Assembly (NCBI GenBank): GCA_964462125.1
Contig: CAYWXT010000185.1
Coordinates: 1-11,550, forward strand
From: JAWLFY01 sp964462125
GTDB lineage: Bacteria > Planctomycetota > Planctomycetia > Pirellulales > Pirellulaceae
Reading direction: 5' to 3'
DNA: 11,550 nt
Below are positions 1 to 6,017 of this stretch, piece by piece (within the stretch, counting starts at the first letter, position 1; the number at the start of each line of letters is the position of its first letter). Both the position numbers and the translations under genes were made by a program. The notes beneath the pieces were generated by a model that was given only the letters and a program-made list of their open reading frames with translations, made no database searches and was not told where the DNA came from.

Positions 1-69
1 CGGACATCGCAGTCATCCCTCCAAAACCTGCATCCTGGACAGTTGCCACGAAACTTGCGGAAGAGCCAT

Positions 70-1017
70 TCAGGGAGGCGGTTCACCCATCATTGCACCA
101 AACACAATGGTCCCGATCAATAGACCGGGTAGTGAACAAACCAACGACACGAGACTCACCATACACAGCATAAAGGGAAGGCGGCACGTCTCCCAGCGTG
201 TAATCAGATAATACAGGGCGTAGAAGGGAACAAACAAATATAGTAAACCTTGGGCAACCTCTTCTTGAAAGGCAATGACCATAAGCCAGATCCCAGCACC
301 CGTTTGAATGACCAAATAAGACAGTCCCACAATGGCGAACACGACGAATCCAAGTAATGGAATAGCAGACAAAATAAAACTTGCGGCTGACACAATGCCG
401 CAGAGCATCAGTGTCTTGCGGTTGTCGATCAGCCACGACTCCCACCCAGCACTCTGCGACGCTGCCGGGCGTCGAAACTGGGAAGGCGGGCGTCGAGACT
501 GCGAAGGCGGCGGCGTGGACGGAGACTGGTAGGGGGAAATTTTTCCGGCTGCCGTAGGGGACGAGAAGCCTCCTCGATATGCCGGCTGCACACCTTGGCC
601 ACCAAAAACGCGATCATCGCTTGGCAGTGATGAAAAAAGATCATCGCCGACCGGATCGTTCAGCGCGCTCTGTGGTGACGCAACCGGCGCTGCTCTGCGG
701 GGTGTCGAAGACCGTCTTGGTCCGCTGTCAGGGACTTTCAGTACCGTTGAGCATTTTGGACAGCGGACTTTCTTGCCAACCGCCCCAGCGGGAAGCCTCA
801 GAATGACTTGGCAACTAGGACACTTCACAGACTTTGCACTGGTGGCGTCGTTGGAACGGGGATTCTCCGAAGGCGTCGAAGCGGGCCCACTAGCCCCGGA
901 ATTCCCACCGGTCCGTACGACCAATTGCTGGCTGCACGTCGGACACTTTGCCTTCCCTCCGCCTGCCGGGAACCGCAATTTCGTGGTGCAGCTGGGACAC
1001 TGAACGACGTGAGACAT
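70..1017 (-). CDS. Double zinc-ribbon (MJ0042-like) multi-pass membrane protein
   Basis: A 315-residue protein of unknown function. Two treble-clef/zinc-ribbon modules sit at the N-terminus: C7-P-S-C10 with C25-P-T-C28, and C66-P-S-C69 with C86-P-K-C89, the second followed by the typical 'LKVP' end. Residues about 97-195 are a low-complexity Pro/Ser/Gln/Arg linker with a repeated S-Q-x-R-R-P unit. Residues about 203-310 hold roughly four hydrophobic segments, so the zinc ribbons and linker probably stay in the cytoplasm. This architecture (finger-like domain, disordered linker, membrane block) is common in planctomycetes and has no assigned role. I chose the ATG at 1017, three codons inside a longer frame that opens with TTG at 1026, because the ATG abuts the first zinc ribbon. 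Neither start has a clear ribosome-binding site. The gene stands alone, downstream of a pseudogene on the same strand. Existence is secure; function is unknown. Confidence 0.85.
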   Translation of the reverse strand: MSHVVQCPSCTTKLRFPAGGGKAKCPTCSQQLVVRTGGNSGASGPASTPSENPRSNDATSAKSVKCPSCQVILRLPAGAVGKKVRCPKCSTVLKVPDSGPRRSSTPRRAAPVASPQSALNDPVGDDLFSSLPSDDRVFGGQGVQPAYRGGFSSPTAAGKISPYQSPSTPPPSQSRRPPSQFRRPAASQSAGWESWLIDNRKTLMLCGIVSAASFILSAIPLLGFVVFAIVGLSYLVIQTGAGIWLMVIAFQEEVAQGLLYLFVPFYALYYLITRWETCRLPFMLCMVSLVSLVCSLPGLLIGTIVFGAMMGEPPP

Positions 1018-1099
1018 AGCGGACAACCAATGGTTCGTGAAAACAGTCTTGAGCCTACCTGGACAGTGCTTGTCGCGGAAACAATATGTCCGGACCAGT

Positions 1100-1610
1100 C
1101 TAATTCACCCAAGACTCGGCGTCCGCTAATCGCTGCTCCAATTCATCCAGCGTTTCCCAAGCCGGCACATCGAAGAAAAAAGGGGGAAAGGAGCAATGCT
1201 GGTAAACTGGGGAAGTTCGCGCAGACAGTCTCGGGCGCCGAAGGTGGACGCTTCGTGGAACGAGCGCGCCGTGCTATCGACCGGTCCGGTCGTGTTGGCG
1301 TCCAAGCGGTGTGCCGCTCGGCGATTCGCTGACGCACCCGTATTTCCGGCGTCGGACAGCAGTGCGGGCATGACTTTCCCACCACGTACTGCGCGGCCTG
1401 CTGTGCCTCGGCTGACAAGATTGCCTGGCAGGCAAAGCACTGGGCGAGTTCGGACTCGGCGAGATCGGGCCAGACCGCCACGTGTTTGTCAAAGACAAAG
1501 CAATCACCGCGGTAATGCAGGCCGCCACACTCCTCGAAATACTTCAAGATGCCGCCGGTGCAAAACATCACCACCGGCTTCTCCTTCATGTCTCTCAGAA
1601 TGTGAACGGA
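1100..1610 (-). pseudogene. Relic of a TrhO-type rhodanese / RluA-type pseudouridine synthase fusion gene
   Basis: Recognisable pieces lie in order but in different frames. After a stop (1611-1613), codons from 1610 read S-V-H-I-L-R-D-M-K-E-K-P-V-V-M-F-C-T-G-G-I, the end of the rhodanese domain with its catalytic Cys. At about 1547 this jumps straight to L-K-Y-F-E-E-C-G-G and then F-V-F-D-K-H-V-A-V and two Cys pairs (C-F-A-C, C-P-H-C), the C-terminal zinc region of TrhO/UPF0176. The segment normally between C-T-G-G-I and the second G-G-I is missing. At about 1310 the frame shifts into H-R-L-D-A-N-T-T-G (1285-1311), the catalytic-Asp motif of RluA synthases, which some planctomycetes fuse behind TrhO as I recall. 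A third segment in a further frame ends F-D-V-P-A-W-E-T-L-D-E-L-E-Q-R-L-A-D-A-E and stops with TAG at 1100-1102; its connection lies across a C5T6 run at about 1175-1187. Its membership in the same gene is a guess. Intact relatives would modify tRNA uridines (5-hydroxyuridine, pseudouridine). No intact frame remains. Confidence 0.75.
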
Positions 1611-1667
1611 TTACGTCACAGTATGGCCGATCGAGCAAACTTGCACGAACAGTTTACCAGGGCGTTC

Positions 1668-3284
1668 TCAGCGGCGACGATCGGCTTCGTGCCGCTGAAG
1701 ACGCTGACGGGCCGCGTCGATCGCCTGTTCGTACCGCTGCTGGCCGCCACGAAAGGATTCCTCTGGATCTTCGTCCGGTACCTGCAGCTCGCGTCGAAGC
1801 CGTTTGACTTCCTCGTGAAGCCGCTCCTGCACGTCCTGGTATCGCGGGTGATCGTAGACGCTCGTCAGCTCGTACGGATCACGCTTCGAATCGTAGAGTT
1901 CCCACTCATCCAGGTCATCCTCATAGTAGTGAATCAGCTTGTACCGCCCATCGACCACGGCGTAATGGCGGCGGACGGAATGGGGGCCGGGGAATTCGTA
2001 GTAGTGGTAGTACAAGGTCTCCCGCCAATCATCCGGGACGTCCCCACGAAGCAGCGGGACCAGGTTGTGACCCTGCATGTCCGCGGGGGCCGCGGCGCCG
2101 GCGATCTCCAGAAATGTCTGGGCGAAATCGAGCGGCGACGCGATGCGATCCGTCTCGCTGCCGGCGGCGACGGTTCCGGGCCAACGAACGATCAACGGAG
2201 TCCGCAGCGATTCCTCGTACACCCAACGCTTGTCGAACCAGCCATGTTCACCAAGGTAAAAGCCCTGGTCCGATGAGTAGATGACGACCGTGTTCTCCGC
2301 CAGCCCGGAGTCATCCAGATAGTCGAGGACCCGACCCAGGTTATCGTCGACGGAGTCGATGCACCGCAGATAATCCTTGATGTACCGTTGGTACTTCCAA
2401 CGGACCAGATCGCGTCCCTGAAGATCCATCTTTTCGAACGCTTCGTTCTTCGGCCCATAGGCCGCATTCCATTTTTCCAACTGCTCGTCGGTGAGATTCC
2501 CGGGTGGCACCAACTTCAGATCCGACCGGTTCATCGTGTACCGAAGCGACATGTCCTGGGTCATTGCGGCAGTGCCACGACCGACATAGTCGTCGAACAG
2601 CGTCGGCGGCTCGGGGATGTCGGTGTCGTCGTATTTGGTCAGGTGATCGGGGCCGGGCTGCCAATTGCGGTGCGGCGCCTTGTGCTGGTACATCAGCATG
2701 AAGGGACGCTCCTTGTCCCGCTTCTCTTGAAGCCAACTCAGCGTCAAATCCGTGATGATATCGGTCGTGTAGCCGGTATGGTTGATTCGCTCGCGTTGGC
2801 CGTCCCCGTTTTCGTCGCGCAGCATCCGCGGGTTGTAGTACGGTCCCTGGCCCATCAACACTTCGGAATAATCGTAGCCCTGGGGCGCCATGTGCGTGCC
2901 CAGATGCCACTTGCCGATAACTGCCGTTTGGTATCCGGCCTCCTGCAGCAACTTCGGAAAGGTCTGCTGATTTCCGTCGAAACGATTGCCATTGACCAGA
3001 AAGCCGTTGAGGTGGCTATATTTTCCAGTTTGGATCACGGCGCGCATCGGACCGCAGATCGAGTTGGTCACGTAACACTCGCGGAAAAGCATGCCCTCGC
3101 CGGCGAGCCGATCGATGTTCGGCGTCTGGTTGATCTTCGAACCGTAGGCGCTGATCGCCTGGTAGGCATGATCGTCGGTGTAGACGAACAGGATGTTGGG
3201 TCGAGCCTCTTCGGCGAGCGTCGAGGAGATGCCGCACAGCAGCAAGACGGCGACGCCGATCCGTGTGGTCCACGCAGAAGTCAT
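1668..3284 (-). CDS. Secreted type I (S1) sulfatase with atypical C-G-P-M-R maturation motif
   Basis: A 538-residue sulfatase that should hydrolyse a sulfate ester, probably on a polysaccharide or glycosaminoglycan-type substrate, outside the cytoplasm. Residues 1-24 form a signal peptide with an S-T-L-A cleavage site. The alkaline-phosphatase-fold landmarks are present: metal ligands D37-D38 in F-V-Y-T-D-D-H, the formylglycine site C77-G-P-M-R81, K88, the K125-W-H127 motif, a second metal site at D339-Q340, K352, and a C-terminal DUF4976-like subdomain (about 430-500) ending in a charged, probably helical tail. The formylglycine motif is C-x-P-M-R rather than the usual C-x-P-S/A/C-R. It still fits the minimal C-x-P-x-R signal, so activation by formylglycine-generating enzyme is possible but untested. 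The ATG at 3284 is chosen over a frame open to 3548 because it begins the signal peptide and follows AAGGAG. The gene is divergent from the broken sulfatase at 3615. Substrate cannot be read from the sequence; iduronate, GlcNAc-6-sulfate or carrageenan/ulvan types are all possible. Confidence 0.93.
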   Translation of the reverse strand: MTSAWTTRIGVAVLLLCGISSTLAEEARPNILFVYTDDHAYQAISAYGSKINQTPNIDRLAGEGMLFRECYVTNSICGPMRAVIQTGKYSHLNGFLVNGNRFDGNQQTFPKLLQEAGYQTAVIGKWHLGTHMAPQGYDYSEVLMGQGPYYNPRMLRDENGDGQRERINHTGYTTDIITDLTLSWLQEKRDKERPFMLMYQHKAPHRNWQPGPDHLTKYDDTDIPEPPTLFDDYVGRGTAAMTQDMSLRYTMNRSDLKLVPPGNLTDEQLEKWNAAYGPKNEAFEKMDLQGRDLVRWKYQRYIKDYLRCIDSVDDNLGRVLDYLDDSGLAENTVVIYSSDQGFYLGEHGWFDKRWVYEESLRTPLIVRWPGTVAAGSETDRIASPLDFAQTFLEIAGAAAPADMQGHNLVPLLRGDVPDDWRETLYYHYYEFPGPHSVRRHYAVVDGRYKLIHYYEDDLDEWELYDSKRDPYELTSVYDHPRYQDVQERLHEEVKRLRRELQVPDEDPEESFRGGQQRYEQAIDAARQRLQRHEADRRR

Positions 3285-3290
3285 GGTTTT

Positions 3291-3296
3291 CTCCTT
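3291..3296 (-). promoter_or_regulatory. Shine-Dalgarno site of the sulfatase gene
   Basis: The minus strand reads AAGGAG followed by six bases and then the ATG at 3284. This near-consensus site fixes the start at 3284 and shows that the in-frame extension up to 3548 is not translated as part of this protein. Confidence 0.75.
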
Positions 3297-3345
3297 AGAG
3301 GATTTCGGGGTGTCGAAGAGAGTTTTGGCAACTTCGCCCCAACAT

Positions 3346-3365
3346 ACACCGCGCGGCTGCGGTGT
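3346..3365. repeat. Hairpin in the divergent sulfatase intergenic region
   Basis: ACACCGC at 3346-3352 and GCGGTGT at 3359-3365 form a perfect 7-bp stem around a GCGGCT loop. On the plus strand a five-T run follows eight bases later (3374-3378), so it could be a weak terminator left from the transposase region. On the minus strand it lies about 60 bases upstream of the sulfatase ATG, where it could act as an operator. The sequence alone does not separate these readings. Confidence 0.4.
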
Positions 3366-3383
3366 CAGGACTCTTTTTCGCCT

Positions 3384-3494
3384 TTCAAGCATTACAACAA
3401 GGTACGCCAACACAGCGTGATCGGCTACATCACACCGGCGGATTGCCTCTGCGGGCTGGCCGCAGAGATTCATGCCGAGCGGGGCCCCGAAATC
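3384..3494 (+). pseudogene. IS3-family transposase (integrase) C-terminal relic
   Basis: The plus-strand frame starting at 3384 reads F-K-H-Y-N-K-V-R-Q-H-S-V-I-G-Y-I-T-P-A-D and then C-L-C-G-L-A-A-E-I-H-A-E-R. This matches the conserved end of IS3-type OrfB transposases (rve_3 segment, Y-N-x-x-R-x-H-S-x-x-G-Y-x-T-P-A-D). No upstream part of the integrase core with its D-D-E residues is present, and no start codon or inverted terminal repeat is seen. The fragment continues in frame with unrelated sequence, so it is a dead scar between the two sulfatase genes. Only the roughly 20-residue core is a firm match; the limits are approximate. Confidence 0.7.
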
Positions 3495-3614
3495 GACCGC
3501 AATCCCATGTGCTTGCTGCATGGTTTGCGTCATCGGACCGCGGTACATTCAGTGGTGCAACCGTCGCATGGCGGGGTGACAATCCTTGCAGATGAACTCG
3601 AAATCGTCCCAATC

Positions 3615-4530
3615 ATGAACACGCTTTTCCGCATCGCCGTCTTCGCGTCCTTCCTGGTGAGCCAAGGTTCAGCAGCTACAGCCACCGAGAAACGCAATGT
3701 TTTATTCATCGCCGTGGATGATCTCCGCGTGGAACTTGGATGCTACGGCGACGAACATGTTCGTTCGCCGAATATCGATCGTCTTGCCGAGCGAGGCACG
3801 CTGTTTTCCCGTGCTTACTGCCAGCCGACGGTCTGCAATCCTTCGCGTGCGTCGGTTCTCACAGGATTCCGCCCCGACACGCTGGGTGTCTGGGATTTGG
3901 TCACGCACTTTCGTGAAAGGCGACCTGAAGCGATCACGTTGCCACAACTGTTTCGGGCAAGCGGCTACCACGACACAGGGTGTCGGCAAGATCTTTCACA
4001 ATTGGCGTCAAGACGCGTGGAAGGGCGACCCCGATTCTTGGAGCGTGCCTTCGGTCCTGCATTACAACAGTCACGGCAATGATCGGCCGCAGGTCGAAGG
4101 GGAGGTCCCTCCCAATCTGGCTTCGGGAAAGCGGGGGACGGAATGCCGCGACGTGCCCGATGAGCTTGACAGGCTTGGTCTGCGGGAGAACAGCATCGCG
4201 GTCTTCTGGTCCGATCACGGTTTACATCTCGGAGAACATGGGCTCCTTCGGAAGACGACCGCTTTCGAACTCGACGCGCGAGTTCCGTTGATCATTGATG
4301 CTCCGGGGTATCGTGATGGCCGGAGCAGCAGCGCTCTCGTTGAACTCGTCGACCTCTAACCCACGCTGGCGGAACTTTGCGGCCTCCAGACCTCCGGGGG
4401 ACTCGCCGGAGTGGAGCTGGAAGGAGTCTCGCTTGTTCCGTTGCTCGAGGATCCGGGGGCGACGGTCAAGGAACTAGCGCTGACCCAAACGCCACGTCCC
4501 AACTACCCACGTGGCAGGCCTCCCGAGCGT
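3615..4530 (+). pseudogene. Broken iduronate-2-sulfatase-like sulfatase gene
   Basis: It begins as a normal exported sulfatase: ATG at 3615, signal peptide (residues 1-20, S-Q-G-S-A end), metal ligands D35-D36 in F-I-A-V-D-D-L-R, and canonical formylglycine site C74-N-P-S-R. An extra base near 3972 shifts the frame: G-Y-H then, one base later, T-Q-G-V-G-K-I-F-H-N, matching the family. In the new frame the protein runs to R-D-V-P-D-E (about 4165) and then directly to L-D-R-L-G-L-R-E-N, which in intact relatives lies well over a hundred residues further on, so an internal in-frame deletion is inferred. The second metal motif (W-S-D-H-G-L-H-L-G-E-H-G) and V-P-L-I-I follow. A TAA at 4357-4359 replaces the Tyr expected in V-D-I-Y-P-T-L-A-E-L, after which homology resumes (G-V-S-L-V-P-L-L-E-D-P) and fades at about 4527, so the C-terminus is lost. 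Four independent lesions make it non-functional. It runs toward the DUF1552 gene. Confidence 0.88.
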
Positions 4531-4535
4531 GACCA

Positions 4536-4573
4536 AGCAGTGAAACTGCTCGACGTCGCAACCGAACGACGTC
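4536..4573 (-). terminator. Tandem hairpins after the DUF1552 gene (possible terminator)
   Basis: On the minus strand, seven bases after the DUF1552 stop codon, GACGTCG and CGACGTC (4567-4573 and 4552-4558) form a 7-bp stem with an 8-base loop. It is followed at once by a second stem, AGCAGT/ACTGCT (4536-4541 and 4545-4550), with a 3-base loop. No T-run follows, so intrinsic termination is uncertain. The position between converging genes makes an end-of-transcript role plausible. Confidence 0.4.
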
Positions 4574-4579
4574 CTCGAC

Positions 4580-5968
4580 TCAGACCTTCAATACCTCTGA
4601 CAGCGTCCCCTGACTGTCAGCAAATCGGTCGATTTCCAGTCCCAGTTGCTGCAGCATCGTGACGTACAGGTCCGACAGTCGACTGGAGGACTCCTCAAAA
4701 CGGTGAAACGACCCATGGCTGAAACCCATCCGGCCCGCACCAGCCAGGATCAACGGGTAGTTGACGGCCTGATGCGTGCGGCTGGTGCTGCAGCCGTAAT
4801 AAACGAGCGTGTTGTCGAGCAGTGTGCCTTCCTGAAAGGGGTCGTCGGTCGACCGCAGCCGATCCAAGAAATACGCCAGCTGCTTGCTGAGAAACTGGTC
4901 GTACTTGCCCCAATCCGCGTAACCCCCTTCCTGCTCAAAGCGATGGCTCAGCGCATGATGTGGCGCCAGGCCGATCGAGGTGGGAAAGCGGTCGCCGATC
5001 CCCTTCGCATCTTCGCTGGTGATCTGGTAGGTGATGGCGCGGGTCGAGTCGGTCAGGAGCGCCGCATGAATCAGATCAAAGATCGCGCGAAGGTAATCCT
5101 CGGCGTCTCCCTCGGCAGAAACGCTCAGGTCAAACTCGTCCGCGTCGAGCTGCGGTCGCTGAGCGTCCAACCAGCGATCGGCCGACTCTAGACGCTGTTC
5201 AATCTCCCGCACCGCCGTCGTGTACTCCTCCAGACACCTGCGGTCAGCCGCAGAAAGTTCCCCCGCGATCGATCGGGTCTCACCGAGGACGTGGTCAAGA
5301 ATGCTTCGGTCCCGACCAAACGATTGTCGCTGCTGCTCCAGCGAACGCTGCTCAATGCCAAACAATCGATTGAAGATTTTGCGCGGTTCGGAAAGACTCG
5401 GAATGGGCGTGCCGGCGGCGGTGAACGACAGCGTCTGAGTCCGCCCAGGGGTGCCCACGCCACCGTCGCTGGAAAGCGTCAGCGACGGGAACCGTGTCTG
5501 CGTGGCGACCTGCGCTGCGTACAACTGGTCGATCGAAATGCTGTTGGTATATCCATCGGACGAGTCAGCACCGGTCAGGAAGCTGTCCGCGGTGATATGT
5601 GCCAACGTCGGACGCATCGCCGGATGAGAAAGCCCACCGAGAATCGTCAGCTCCGACCGCAGATCCGCCAGTGGCTGCAGCGGGCGTGTTAGCTCGTAGT
5701 CAGGGCCATCCTCATGAGGAAACCAATGCCACTGCTCGTGATCCGGATGCCCTTGCGGCGGAAGACTAACGCCGTTGGGGAAGAAAATACAGCACAACCT
5801 GCGCGGCGGTCCAGCCGCATCGCTGCTCGCCCCCCGAGCTTCCTCCGATGCGTTCGCTGAAGCCAACCATCGTGGCACACCGAGGGACGGTAGAGCCGGC
5901 AGCGCCATCGAAATGCCGGCGGCCTTGAGCAGCCGGCGGCGAGAGGTGTCACATTTCCTACCGTGCAT
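4580..5968 (-). CDS. Tat-exported DUF1552 protein
   Basis: A 462-residue member of the DUF1552 family, common in planctomycetes and of no established biochemical role. The N-terminus has a twin-arginine-like signal (S9-R10-R11-R12-L-L-K-A-A-G) and a hydrophobic stretch ending near A-S-A-N-A (about 36-40), so export in folded form is likely. Family hallmarks are the F-F-P-N-G-V near residue 63, a 'G-G-L-S-H-P' block, 'H-x-x-x-D-S-F-L-T-G', repeated acidic helices in the middle and a C-terminal 'N-T-L-V-Y-Y-G-C' and 'G-x-G-R-M-G' pattern. The length is normal for the family. The start at 5968 is chosen over a frame open to 6058 because it begins the signal and follows GGAGAGAAG; the longer frame would overlap the upstream gene. 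It lies 49 bases downstream of the cytochrome gene on the same strand, a pairing typical of planctomycete genomes, which suggests that the two products work together at the cell surface. Confidence 0.93.
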   Translation of the reverse strand: MHGRKCDTSRRRLLKAAGISMALPALPSLGVPRWLASANASEEARGASSDAAGPPRRLCCIFFPNGVSLPPQGHPDHEQWHWFPHEDGPDYELTRPLQPLADLRSELTILGGLSHPAMRPTLAHITADSFLTGADSSDGYTNSISIDQLYAAQVATQTRFPSLTLSSDGGVGTPGRTQTLSFTAAGTPIPSLSEPRKIFNRLFGIEQRSLEQQRQSFGRDRSILDHVLGETRSIAGELSAADRRCLEEYTTAVREIEQRLESADRWLDAQRPQLDADEFDLSVSAEGDAEDYLRAIFDLIHAALLTDSTRAITYQITSEDAKGIGDRFPTSIGLAPHHALSHRFEQEGGYADWGKYDQFLSKQLAYFLDRLRSTDDPFQEGTLLDNTLVYYGCSTSRTHQAVNYPLILAGAGRMGFSHGSFHRFEESSSRLSDLYVTMLQQLGLEIDRFADSQGTLSEVLKV

Positions 5969-5971
5969 CAA

Positions 5972-5980
5972 CTTCTCTCC
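5972..5980 (-). promoter_or_regulatory. Shine-Dalgarno site of the DUF1552 gene
   Basis: The minus strand reads GGAGAGAAG just ahead of the ATG at 5968, with eight bases between GGAG and the ATG. It supports this start rather than the in-frame start at 6058 inside the upstream gene. Confidence 0.6.
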
Positions 5981-6017
5981 ATGGGAGTCGTTCTCCGGTC
6001 GTCTCGCGGGGCGTCTG

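Larger units (their letters stand above)
3285..3614. other. Divergent intergenic region between two sulfatase loci
   Basis: This 330-base stretch separates the minus-strand sulfatase from the plus-strand sulfatase pseudogene. It holds the sulfatase ribosome-binding site, a hairpin at 3346-3365 and the transposase relic from 3384. From about 3500 to 3614 I recognise nothing: the open frames there on both strands resemble no family I know. I found no convincing -35/-10 pair for either gene. Confidence 0.7.

Noticed and set aside
1199..1660. 11-bp inverted repeat (CTGGTAAACTG at 1199-1209 and its complement at 1650-1660) flanking the TrhO relic
   Set aside because: More than ten 11-bp inverted matches are expected by chance in a window of this size, and nothing else marks these as mobile-element ends.
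1482..2276. 264-codon plus-strand open frame
   Set aside because: It lies antisense to the TrhO relic and the sulfatase C-terminus and resembles no family. High GC at third positions explains such long shadows.
3285..3548. N-terminal extension of the sulfatase frame to 3548
   Set aside because: The extension lacks family similarity, overlaps the transposase relic on the other strand, and the signal peptide plus Shine-Dalgarno site place the start at 3284.
2388..3614. Long plus-strand open frame running into the broken sulfatase
   Set aside because: It is the antisense shadow of the 1668-3284 sulfatase. Only the transposase relic (from 3384) and the part from 3615 onward match known families.
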